NCBI GenBank assembly: GCA_039030125.1
Contig: JBCCEV010000209.1
Location: 1 to 5,669 of the forward strand
Direction of reading: 5' to 3'
DNA: 5,669 nucleotides
From: JBCCEV01 sp039030125
GTDB lineage: Bacteria > Pseudomonadota > Gammaproteobacteria > Ga0077536
Shown here one piece after another: positions 1 to 5,669 of the stretch (its first letter is position 1; every line of letters begins with the position of its first letter). The notes beneath the pieces are model-generated. The model did no database searches. It had not been told where the DNA came from and saw only the letters and a program-made list of their open reading frames with translations. Made by a program: the position numbers and the translations under genes.

Positions 1-15
1 GCCGATCGATTTGAT

Positions 16-18
16 TGA
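16..18 (+). other. in-frame TGA interrupting the Ku reading frame
   Basis: In the Ku frame, bases 10-33 read F-D-stop-I-E-R-R-D. From memory, related Ku proteins have F-x-L-[LI]-x-x-[KR]-x-G-S-R-L-K-Q-Q here, so the TGA falls where a leucine codon is expected (TTA to TGA is one change). The +2 frame is open from base 2 and reads P-I-D-L-I-E, which could also match the family and would imply a small indel near 17-24 (GAATCGAA contains a repeated GAA) instead of a nonsense change. The position is within 20 bases of the window edge, so base-call or assembly error is a real possibility. Confidence 0.5.
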
Positions 19-54
19 ATCGAACGGCGGGACGGCTCGCGTCTCAAGCAACAG

Positions 55-765
55 ATGATATCCGCCAAGTCTGGTGAGGTAGTACCCAAAGAAGAAATCG
101 TTAAAGGCTACGAATTCGCGAAGAATCAGTACGTGTTGTTCGAACCTGATGAGTTGAAGGCGCTCGAGGCTGATGTGACCCACACCATCGACATCACCGA
201 GTTTGTGAAGCTTGACCAGGTGGAGCGCATCCTCTTGGACAAGACCTACTTTCTGGGTCCGGACAAAGGCGGCGCGCGCGCTTATCGGTTGCTTGCCGAG
301 GCCTTGCGCGACACCGGCCGAGCTGCCGTTGCGCAATATGCGGCGCGCGGCCGTCAGTATCTTGTTCTAGTGCGCCCGATCGAAGATGGCTTGCTGATGG
401 AGCAGCTTCATTACGCCGACGAGCTAAAAGCATTCGAAGATGTGCCCATCGATGAAGCGGACGTCAAGCCTGATGAATTACGGTTAGCCAAGCAGCTCAT
501 CGATCAGGCGATTAGCGAAAAATTCGAGCCGCAAAAGTACAAAGATGAAGTTCGCGTGCGTGTTGAGTCGCTGATCCAAAAAAAGATAGACGGGGAAGCA
601 ATCAGCTTCACCCCGACTGAGGAACCAGAGCACAAGATCATCGACATGATGGAAGCGCTCAAGGCCAGTATCGCGGCTGGTGATAAGGAAGCTTCATCGA
701 AACCCAAAGCAGCGAAGCGCGCGGCGCGCAAACCCCGCGCAAAGAAAAAGAAAACAGCGAAGTAA
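55..765 (+). CDS. ku: Ku protein of bacterial non-homologous end joining, 5'-truncated/interrupted
   Basis: Bacterial Ku forms a homodimeric ring that threads onto double-strand DNA ends and recruits the ligase LigD. Seen here over 236 residues from the first ATG: VKGYEFAKNQYV (16-27), TIDITEFV (44-51), YFLGPDKGG (65-73), GRQYLVLVRP (99-108) and LHYADEL (118-124), the core signature of the family. A Lys/Arg/Ala-rich tail (about 211-236) is typical of bacterial Ku and is thought to contact DNA and ligase. Family members usually have 260-300 residues, so roughly 50 N-terminal residues are missing. Ku-like sequence continues in frame upstream of the ATG (IERRDGSRLKQQ, bases 19-54), so this ATG is unlikely to be the native start; it also has no Shine-Dalgarno. 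A TGA at 16-18 stops that frame. The gene ends TAA. No ligD is visible; it may lie off the left edge. Family assignment is near certain; integrity of the 5' end is not. Confidence 0.93.
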   Translation: MISAKSGEVVPKEEIVKGYEFAKNQYVLFEPDELKALEADVTHTIDITEFVKLDQVERILLDKTYFLGPDKGGARAYRLLAEALRDTGRAAVAQYAARGRQYLVLVRPIEDGLLMEQLHYADELKAFEDVPIDEADVKPDELRLAKQLIDQAISEKFEPQKYKDEVRVRVESLIQKKIDGEAISFTPTEEPEHKIIDMMEALKASIAAGDKEASSKPKAAKRAARKPRAKKKKTAK

Positions 766-780
766 GGGCTCGCCCTTTTC
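764..780 (+). terminator. possible weak intrinsic terminator at the Ku stop codon
   Basis: AAGGG (764-768) and CCCTT (773-777) form a 5-bp stem closing a CTCG loop, followed by a short T run (776-779). The hairpin starts inside the TAA stop of ku. The stem and U tract are short for an efficient terminator; it could instead be incidental. Confidence 0.3.
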
Positions 781-806
781 AATCTCACCTTGGTATCCTG
801 GGCGCC

Positions 807-1643
807 ATGCCAGGTTACTCGACCAAAGATGTTGCGGTGTTGCTTGGGATGAGTGAACAGCGCGTGCGTGCTTTTGCGCGCGAAGGCCTGGTGAGCGCGG
901 CGCGCGGCACACGCAATGAATACCGCTTCACGTTTCAGGACATCGTGCTGTTGCGTGCCGCCAAGGAACTCACCGAAGCAAAGGTCCATCCGCGCACGGT
1001 TTGGCAAGCGTTGCGGACATTACACTCTGAGCTTCCAAATGACCGGTCGCTAACTTCCGTTCGTATTGTTGCCGAAGGCGCGGCCGTGCATGTTCGCGAT
1101 GAGCGTGGTCAATGGGACGCACGGACCGGTCAGCTTGGATTGGATTTCCGGGTCGCGGATCTCGCTGCGGGAATAACGCCCTTGGCGCAAGCTGCGGCTG
1201 AACGTTCCCACGCGCAAGATGATCTGGACGCCGAAGAATGGTTCGACGTTGGTCTGGAACTCGAAAGTATCGGCGCGATCGACGACGCGGTCAGGGCATA
1301 TTTGAGTGCGCTTGATATCGAACCGCTCCATATCGATGCGCACATCAATATTGGACGACTGTTCCAGGAACAGCATGAATTTGGATCTGCTGAGTCGCAT
1401 TATCGCGAAGCGCTCAGACTCGATCCCAGCAATCCAACCCCGTGGTTTAACTTGGGGTTGCTGTTAGCCGCGCGAGCTAAATCGCAAGATGCGATCGATG
1501 CCTACGAAGCGGCCTTGGAACTCGATCCGAATTTTGCCGACGCCCATTACAACTTGGCGGAATTATTGGAACAGCGGGGTGATCAGCAGGCCGCGTTCCG
1601 TCATTTCTCGCGTTACAAGCGGCTCACGCCGCAAGGTCGATAA
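807..1643 (+). CDS. MerR-type HTH protein with C-terminal TPR repeats
   Basis: A 278-residue probable transcription regulator. Residues about 4-70 form a MerR-like winged helix-turn-helix: YSTKDVAVLLGMSEQRVRAF followed by the wing R-N-E-Y-R-F-T-F-Q-D-I. A middle stretch (84-114, VRIVAEGAAVHVR then GQLGLDF) looks beta-rich. Residues about 142-277 hold four TPR-like units; the clearest are 176-209 (YREALRLDPSNP end) and 210-243 (YEAALELDPNFADAHYNLAE boundary). Classical MerR proteins instead carry a dimerisation helix and a small-ligand domain, so here TPRs probably sense a protein partner (inference). It lies 41 bases after ku on the same strand. The ATG has no Shine-Dalgarno; a TATCCT at 794-799 could be a -10 box of a nearly leaderless transcript, but no good -35 is seen. 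The 3' end overlaps the convergent DUF72 remnant by 20 bases. Domain calls are firm; target genes are unknown. Confidence 0.88.
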   Translation: MPGYSTKDVAVLLGMSEQRVRAFAREGLVSAARGTRNEYRFTFQDIVLLRAAKELTEAKVHPRTVWQALRTLHSELPNDRSLTSVRIVAEGAAVHVRDERGQWDARTGQLGLDFRVADLAAGITPLAQAAAERSHAQDDLDAEEWFDVGLELESIGAIDDAVRAYLSALDIEPLHIDAHINIGRLFQEQHEFGSAESHYREALRLDPSNPTPWFNLGLLLAARAKSQDAIDAYEAALELDPNFADAHYNLAELLEQRGDQQAAFRHFSRYKRLTPQGR

Positions 1644-1927
1644 ATCGCTCTGCGAGTTTTGGCGCGCTGCCCACGTCTGCGTGTTTGAAAAATACGTAAG
1701 CTTGCCGCCAGCCCTGAGACCGAATGAAATTAAGCCATTCGTCGAGATCTCACTTCGGCCTTGGGCATTCGATAAAAGGTGTTGTTGATCTCAAGGCTTG
1801 AGAGCCTTTCGGAATAGAAAGCCAGCATATCTTTGTTCGCGCGCTTTTCGCAGTAGAAGGGACCCTTGCATTGTTTGTAGCTAAACCCGCTGGTGCCGGC
1901 GTAAATGGTTTGTCGCTTACCGCTCAT
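1624..1927 (-). pseudogene. DUF72 (YecE-like) gene, internally deleted remnant
   Basis: Two parts of one DUF72 protein sit back to back on the minus strand. Bases 1927 down to about 1751 give an N-terminus with YAGTSGFSYK, GPFY, SLEINNTFYRMPKAEV, then run out of family sequence and stop at 1730-1732 (65 codons in all). From about 1749 down to a TGA at 1624-1626, in another frame, comes the C-terminus: DLDEWLNFIRSQGW, then AYVFFKHADVGSAPKLAERF. DUF72 proteins are usually around 240-290 residues, so about 150 central codons are missing and the frame is broken. The N-terminal part also has unusual residues: Cys where Trp is usual in SYKxW, and Cys where FYP is usual. The start ATG lies 3 bases after the phosphatase stop, suggesting former translational coupling. 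The tail overlaps the MerR-TPR stop codon convergently. DUF72 function is poorly known; the fold is TIM-barrel-like. A short 65-residue product could still be made but would lack most of the barrel. Confidence 0.88.
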
Positions 1928-1930
1928 TGT

Positions 1931-2686
1931 TTATGCCAGGAAGAGACCATGCATGGCATCGAGTCTCATTTGATTAACATCGAGTACTTCTGCGGCGAAA
2001 GTTTCAAACGAGGTGTAAGCCTGTTCAATACCAGTAAAAAATGCATGAATAAAATCTGCGTGAGCGGACATCACCACGGCCACCGTTTCGGCTCGCGCCG
2101 TTGGTCTGAATATATCCACCGGCTGATGCAGACGATTGCTTAGAACGTAATCCTCCACGATGTCTTCCATGGGCACCCCCAGCAGCCGGAGTAGTAAAGC
2201 TGCCATGACCCCAGTGCGATCCTTGCCGCTAGTGCAATGGAAAAGACACGGCAAATTTTCCGCGTCAGAAATTAAATCGAGAAATTCTCGCAGTAACGGG
2301 GCATGGTTTTTTGCAATCCCTGCGTAGTTTTGGCACATCATCAAGTGCGCGTTTTCTGGCGTTAAGTCGCCTTCGTTGGTTTTGCGAAATAGTTCAATCG
2401 ACCCGTCGGGGATAAAACTAATGAGGTGGGTTCGCGGCTGCGGAGTGGGTAAGCGATCCGGATTATTTTGACGCTCGCTGGCGAAGCGGAAATCGACAAC
2501 AGAACCCAGTTGCATGTTGCGAACCCGCTCAAGATCGGCGCCGGTTAACCGGCCGAGCCCATCACTGCGAATGATCAGGCCTTGTTTGATGAGGCGACCC
2601 GTACCGGTACTTAAACCGCCGAGGTCGCGGACGTTTTTAGCGCCATCAAAATGAATGTCTCGATGCGAAGTTTGGGCGTCTTCCAT
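1931..2686 (-). CDS. tyrosine-phosphatase-like protein (Y_phosphatase3 family)
   Basis: A 251-residue protein of the dual-specificity-like Tyr/Ser phosphatase family that also includes atypical phosphoinositide phosphatases. It carries the active-site loop H150-C151-T-S-G-K-D-R157-T-G, with C151 the expected nucleophile and R157 the phosphate-binding arginine; K155-D156 is characteristic of this family. The N-terminal NVRDLGGL (18-25) and VVDFRFASE (63-71) motifs are also typical, and the length is normal. No signal peptide or membrane segment is seen, so it should be cytoplasmic. I chose the ATG at 2686 because the protein family begins near here; the open frame continues back to 2824, but that part is antisense-frame sequence inside the end of ppnN. 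Only a distant AGG (12 bases upstream) could serve as ribosome binding site. It lies 55 bases downstream of ppnN and 3 bases before the DUF72 remnant, probably one operon. The physiological substrate cannot be read from sequence. Confidence 0.87.
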   Translation of the reverse strand: MEDAQTSHRDIHFDGAKNVRDLGGLSTGTGRLIKQGLIIRSDGLGRLTGADLERVRNMQLGSVVDFRFASERQNNPDRLPTPQPRTHLISFIPDGSIELFRKTNEGDLTPENAHLMMCQNYAGIAKNHAPLLREFLDLISDAENLPCLFHCTSGKDRTGVMAALLLRLLGVPMEDIVEDYVLSNRLHQPVDIFRPTARAETVAVVMSAHADFIHAFFTGIEQAYTSFETFAAEVLDVNQMRLDAMHGLFLA

Positions 2687-2741
2687 TTCAGTTCGATACC
2701 TGAGCGCTATATCGTTTAATTTCCCTGTGCGGGCCGTTCGA

Positions 2742-4124
2742 CTACCGCAGTACGTAACAGGGCGTGTAGTCACCATCGATTCGCATACGCCGATCGCTGA
2801 CAAAGCCGCGGAGAAGTTCATCAAGAGCGGCCATGATCTTGGGTTCGCCCGCTAGCTCGAATGGGCCGTGTTTTGCGATCTCGTTGATACCGTCGGATTT
2901 GACATTGCCTGCGACGATGCCAGAAAACGCGCGGCGGAGATCAGCGGCCAAGGCTTCCCGAGGACGCTCGTTGGTGAGTTCGAGAGCGGACATCGTCTGG
3001 TGGTTGACGACAAATGGTGCCTGAAACTCATCGGCAATCGTTAAGCCCCAATTAAAGTGAAATGCGTCTTCGTGTTGCCGTCTAAAAGTTTCCACAGCTT
3101 GAACGCCCGCCAGCATTTGCCGCGCGACTTCAATGGGGTCGTCAATGATGATCTGGTAGAGCTGCTGCGCGTCGGCGCCTAGCGTGAGGCCGATGAACTC
3201 ATCGATTTTCTCGAAATAAAATCTGCTGGCCTTAGGACCGGTAAAAATCAAGGGATAGGGGCGGCCTTGATTCTCCGGATGTAACAGTAGCCCCAGCAGA
3301 TAAAGGATTTCTTCACAGGTGCCAACGCCGCCGGGGAAAACCACGATCCCGTGGCCTAAGCGCGCGAACGCCTCAAGTCTTTTTTCAATGTCGGGTAAAA
3401 TCACGAGCTGGTTCACCAATGCATTCGGTGGCTCAGCCGCGATGATGCCAGGCTCGGTCAAGCCGATGTAGCGCCCCTCGTTGAAACGTTGTTTGGCGTG
3501 ACCAACGGCGGCGCCTTTCATGGGACCTTTCATCGCTCCTGGTCCACATCCCGTGCAGATGTTCAGCAACCGCAGTCCGAGGTGGTAGCCGACCTCCTTG
3601 GTGTACTCATACTCTTCGCGACCGATGGAGTGGCCGCCCCAGCAGACGATTAGGTTCGGCGTATCTTCTGCCGTCATCGCGCCGGCGTTACGCAGTATGT
3701 GGAATACCGCATTGGTGATGTCGCCTCCATCTGCCAATGGATGTGCGGTTCCAACGCCGAGTTGAGATGAAACGTAAACAAGGTCGCGCACCACCGCGAA
3801 CAGGTGCTCTCGGATGCCCCGGATCATCTTGCCATCTACGAACGCAAGGCTTGGGACCGCCTTCAATTCCAAGCTTAAGCCTCGGTCGTTTTGCACCAGA
3901 CCGACATCGAAATCGCGGTAGACGGCGAATAAATGTTCTACATCGTCGGTCGTTGTTCCGGAGTTCAGTACCGCCAGCGCGCAACGCCGCACGAGCTCGG
4001 CCAAACTTGGGTCCTGGCCATCCCGAAGGCGGGAAACCTCGGTCTGCGAGAGCAGGTCCATGGTCGCGGTCGGGTGGACGACTGCCCGTTCAAATGTCGT
4101 ATCCAGATCGATTTGCTTACTCAT
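2742..4124 (-). CDS. ppnN: pyrimidine/purine nucleotide 5'-monophosphate nucleosidase (LOG family)
   Basis: PpnN (formerly YgdH) hydrolyses nucleoside 5'-monophosphates to ribose 5-phosphate and free base. The E. coli enzyme is a tetramer activated by (p)ppGpp. The 460 residues match the usual ~454 and have the three-part layout: N-terminal DUF4478-like region (about 20-140, MDLLSQTEVSRL and AVLNSG), central Rossmann-like LOG domain (about 150-340) and C-terminal DUF3412-like region (about 340-460, AADLRRAFSGIVAGNVK). Diagnostic motifs are GGHSI (163-167), NICTGCGPGAMKGPMKGAA (188-206), EPPN (231-234) and the LOG signature FPGGVGTCEE (263-272), including the glutamates expected in catalysis. 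The Cys in GTCEE replaces the Ala I recall in E. coli. The ATG at 4124 gives a terminus about 11 residues longer than E. coli; Met22 (MDLLSQ) would be the internal alternative. No Shine-Dalgarno is seen. It is first in the leftward operon and divergent from the deacetylase. The resemblance to the E. coli enzyme makes this call very secure. Confidence 0.96.
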   Translation of the reverse strand: MSKQIDLDTTFERAVVHPTATMDLLSQTEVSRLRDGQDPSLAELVRRCALAVLNSGTTTDDVEHLFAVYRDFDVGLVQNDRGLSLELKAVPSLAFVDGKMIRGIREHLFAVVRDLVYVSSQLGVGTAHPLADGGDITNAVFHILRNAGAMTAEDTPNLIVCWGGHSIGREEYEYTKEVGYHLGLRLLNICTGCGPGAMKGPMKGAAVGHAKQRFNEGRYIGLTEPGIIAAEPPNALVNQLVILPDIEKRLEAFARLGHGIVVFPGGVGTCEEILYLLGLLLHPENQGRPYPLIFTGPKASRFYFEKIDEFIGLTLGADAQQLYQIIIDDPIEVARQMLAGVQAVETFRRQHEDAFHFNWGLTIADEFQAPFVVNHQTMSALELTNERPREALAADLRRAFSGIVAGNVKSDGINEIAKHGPFELAGEPKIMAALDELLRGFVSDRRMRIDGDYTPCYVLR

Positions 4125-4265
4125 TTGTGCAACTCAAAAGCCGATTCATCGCTTGGCGCGGTGCATCGAATTGGAAATGCGACGCCTGACTGCCAACTCA
4201 CGCCTGGCGGGTGCCATGTTAATATCACGTGCTGTACCCAACCCGGCAATCTTGTTCTTGCCACA
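4125..4265. promoter_or_regulatory. divergent intergenic region between ppnN and deacetylase genes
   Basis: These 141 bases must carry the promoters for both the leftward ppnN operon and the rightward deacetylase operon, since the two genes diverge. An AT-rich TTAATAT at 4219-4225 is a candidate -10 element for the rightward transcript, but no matching -35 stands out. On the minus strand TTGGCA (about 4190-4195) is followed at normal spacing only by a poor -10. There is no obvious operator palindrome, riboswitch or Shine-Dalgarno for either gene. The regulatory role is inferred from gene orientation. Confidence 0.45.
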
Positions 4266-5279
4266 ATGCCCGAAAATTCCTTTGCATCCAATTTGGCACC
4301 GGTGCTTAAAAGTTTTTCGCGGCCGATATTACATGTTGTCGTTGATACCGAAGAGGAGTTCGATTGGCACGCCCCATTCGATCGCGAAGCGCGCTCGGTT
4401 AGGGCGTTGGCATCTATTGCCCGCGTGCAGAGCATTATGGATCGATTCGCCATTGCATCGACTTACGTGGTTGATTACCCGGTAGCAGAGCAAGCGCATG
4501 GTTATGGCGCCTTGAAGCCACTTGCGCAGGCTGGGACTATCGAAATTGGTGCCCATCTCCACCCTTGGGTTAACCCCCCGTATGATGAAGAGGTAAATGC
4601 CCGAAACTCTTTCCCGGGTAACCTGCCCGAGAAACTGGAGAGTGCCAAGCTCACCGAGTTGACCGAGAAAATTGAAGAATCTTTTGGCATGAGGCCGAAG
4701 TCCTACAAGGCAGGGCGCTATGGCATTGGTCCAAACACGCCAGGGATTCTAATTGCGCTTGGTTATGAGGTCGATTTGAGCCCGCGGCCACCGTTTGATT
4801 TTTCCGCCGAGGAAGGGCCCGATTTCTCGAATATTCCGATGGTTCCGTTTTGGCTAGGCGATACGCCTGGCCAGCTTGTGTGTATTCCAGCGACCGGAGC
4901 GTTAGTGGGCTGCATGGGCAGAGCGGCAGCGCCGATATATCGAATGGCGACCAGACCGCTGTTTGAGAAGTTGAAGGTTCCGGGGATTTTGTCGCGACTT
5001 GGGCTAGTGGATCGCCTGTCGCTGTCGCCGGAAGGTTATTCGCTCGATGAAATGATCAAACTCACAAAATTTGCGTTAAGACGAGGCGTGCGAATTTTTT
5101 CACTGACCTTCCATAGTCCTTCCGCGGCACCCGGACACACCCCGTATGTGCAAACTGAGGCACAAGCCACGGCATTTTGCGAGGCACTTGAGCGATACTT
5201 CGACTTCTTCATCAATGAAATTAGCGGCGTATCGATGTTCCCTTCCGAGATCCGAAAACAGATCTTGGCGCCGAGTTAG
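4266..5279 (+). CDS. WalW-like polysaccharide deacetylase family protein
   Basis: A 337-residue protein of the NodB-like polysaccharide deacetylase superfamily, closest in pattern to proteins annotated WalW. These metal-dependent enzymes remove acetyl groups from sugar polymers or lipid-linked sugars. Visible motifs: VDTEEEFDW (26-34), which holds the expected catalytic/metal Asp; HLHPWVNPP (97-105), with H97 and H99 as likely metal ligands; YKAGRYG (147-153); and SLTFHS (279-284), with H283 as likely active-site His. There is no signal peptide or membrane helix, suggesting cytoplasmic action on a precursor. I chose the ATG at 4266 because the recognisable protein starts soon after it; the open frame extends back to 3933, but that section lies opposite the ppnN start and is not family sequence. 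No Shine-Dalgarno precedes the ATG. The next gene starts 9 bases after the stop. The substrate is unknown; the carbamoyltransferase neighbour points to a surface glycan. The superfamily is secure, the exact activity is not. Confidence 0.88.
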   Translation: MPENSFASNLAPVLKSFSRPILHVVVDTEEEFDWHAPFDREARSVRALASIARVQSIMDRFAIASTYVVDYPVAEQAHGYGALKPLAQAGTIEIGAHLHPWVNPPYDEEVNARNSFPGNLPEKLESAKLTELTEKIEESFGMRPKSYKAGRYGIGPNTPGILIALGYEVDLSPRPPFDFSAEEGPDFSNIPMVPFWLGDTPGQLVCIPATGALVGCMGRAAAPIYRMATRPLFEKLKVPGILSRLGLVDRLSLSPEGYSLDEMIKLTKFALRRGVRIFSLTFHSPSAAPGHTPYVQTEAQATAFCEALERYFDFFINEISGVSMFPSEIRKQILAPS

Positions 5280-5288
5280 AATAATAAA

Positions 5289-5597
5289 ATGATCGTTCTT
5301 GGAATTTCCCCGCTTGATAAGGACGCGACTGCCTCGATCGTCGCTGACGGAGAAGTATTGTTCGCCGCCGGTGAGGAGCGTTTCAGCCGCAAGAAACACG
5401 ACGCCGCGTTTCCCCGCGATGCGATCGCGTATTGCCTCGACGAGGCGGGTATTCGCGTGGCTGATCTCGACCACATCGTCTTCTATGACAAACCGCTCGT
5501 GAAGTTCGAGCGGTTGTTAGAGACGTACCTGACCTACGCTCATCGCGGCCCGAAACGACTGAAAACCGCGAGGAGCGTAGGTCAGGTACGTCTCTAA
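5289..5597 (+). CDS. carbamoyltransferase (NodU/TobZ family), N-terminal fragment
   Basis: This family transfers a carbamoyl group from carbamoyl phosphate to sugars or antibiotics (NodU acts on Nod factors). Full-length members are roughly 570-620 residues; here only the first ~90 codons are genuine. Visible family features: the N-terminal MIVLGIS strand, DGEVLFAAGEERFSRKKHD (20-38), FPRDAIAYCLDEAGI (41-55) and FYDKPLVKFERLLETYL (65-81), all belonging to the Kae1-like domain. The usual H-D-S-A near residue 14 is K-D-A-T-A-S, a variant I recall in a subgroup of the family. From about codon 93 the frame enters the second arm of the terminal inverted repeat, so the last ~10 residues and the TAA at 5595-5597 are artificial or secondary. 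It starts 9 bases after the deacetylase stop, without a Shine-Dalgarno, and is likely co-transcribed with it. Family assignment is confident; the 3' end here is not real family sequence. Confidence 0.85.
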   Translation: MIVLGISPLDKDATASIVADGEVLFAAGEERFSRKKHDAAFPRDAIAYCLDEAGIRVADLDHIVFYDKPLVKFERLLETYLTYAHRGPKRLKTARSVGQVRL

Positions 5598-5669
5598 CAA
5601 CCGCTCGAACTTCACGAGCGGTTTGTCATAGAAGACGATGTGGTCGAGATCAGCCACGCGAATACCCGC
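5445..5669. repeat. long terminal inverted repeat (fold-back palindrome)
   Basis: Bases 5445-5548 and 5566-5669 are reverse complements with 104-base arms. Aligned base by base, 97 consecutive outer pairs match, one pair (5542/5572) mismatches and six inner pairs match, leaving a 17-base loop (5549-5565). The left arm is coding sequence of the carbamoyltransferase (codons 53-87), and the right arm carries the same codons on the minus strand. The right arm ends exactly at the last base of the window. Such near-perfect arms inside a conserved coding gene point to a fold-back chimera or assembly artefact. The inner TCGCGG/CCGCGA pair could be the short match where a strand snapped back. Confidence 0.95.

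Noticed and set aside
16..18. TGA read as an amino acid (recoding or an alternative genetic code) in ku.
   Set aside because: The intact genes contain normal TGG tryptophans and no in-frame TGA, the position expects leucine and not selenocysteine or tryptophan, and the DUF72 tail ends with TGA at the expected family terminus.
504..1007. 167-codon open frame on the minus strand.
   Set aside because: It is antisense to ku and the MerR-TPR gene, has composition typical of a shadow frame and no recognisable domain. Other overlapping open frames, such as 3737-4189 (+), 1871-2143 (+) and 1050-1400 (-), were dropped for the same reason.
2687..2824. 46-residue N-terminal extension of the phosphatase to the upstream ATG at 2824.
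   Set aside because: The region lies inside the 3' end of ppnN in another frame, does not resemble the phosphatase family, and would create an 83-base overlap. The ATG at 2686 fits better.
4205..4220. Possible sigma-54 promoter starting TGGC before the deacetylase.
   Set aside because: The downstream GC of the -12 element is not at the required spacing from the GG at 4206-4207.
3933..4265. 111-residue upstream extension of the deacetylase frame.
   Set aside because: It reads antisense through the start of ppnN and the divergent spacer, with no family motifs; it is only the absence of a stop codon.
5100..5474. 124-codon minus-strand open frame near the right end.
   Set aside because: It is antisense to the deacetylase end and carbamoyltransferase start and shows no family pattern.
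5598..5669. A natural stem-loop or terminator after the carbamoyltransferase fragment.
   Set aside because: The arms are 104 bases long and copy coding sequence, far beyond a terminator; the enzyme is also only about one sixth of its normal length at that point.

Overview
The window looks like a short contig from a proteobacterium, probably a gammaproteobacterium. The best evidence is a full-length PpnN-type nucleosidase with its N- and C-terminal flanking domains, closely resembling the Escherichia coli protein. A bacterial Ku protein and a surface-polysaccharide gene pair fit a free-living soil or water lineage with a moderately GC-rich genome. I would not name a genus.

Left part (1-1643, plus strand): the window opens inside a Ku gene for non-homologous end joining, whose 5' end is cut off. 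A stop codon interrupts the Ku-like reading just inside the edge. After a 41-base gap follows an intact gene that joins a MerR-type DNA-binding head to a tail of about four TPR repeats.

Middle part (1624-4124, minus strand): three genes run leftward as an apparent operon. They are ppnN (nucleotide 5'-monophosphate nucleosidase), a tyrosine-phosphatase-like protein with an HCxxGKDRTG loop, and, only 3 bases after the phosphatase stop, a DUF72 (YecE-like) gene. The DUF72 gene is a remnant: its N-terminal ~59 codons and C-terminal ~41 codons are both recognisable, but the middle is gone and the two ends are in different frames. Its tail overlaps the tail of the MerR-TPR gene convergently.

Right part (4125-5669, plus strand): a 141-base divergent spacer leads to a WalW-like polysaccharide deacetylase and, 9 bases after its stop, the start of a NodU/TobZ-type carbamoyltransferase. 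These two probably open a surface-glycan modification operon. The carbamoyltransferase is cut off by a 104-base-arm inverted repeat that folds the sequence back on itself and runs exactly to the last base, which looks like a chimera or assembly fold-back rather than biology.

I see no tRNA, rRNA, CRISPR array or insertion sequence. No wholly new system is evident. The most useful observations are the decayed DUF72 gene, the interrupted Ku 5' end, the terminal palindrome and the Ku/MerR-TPR neighbourhood.
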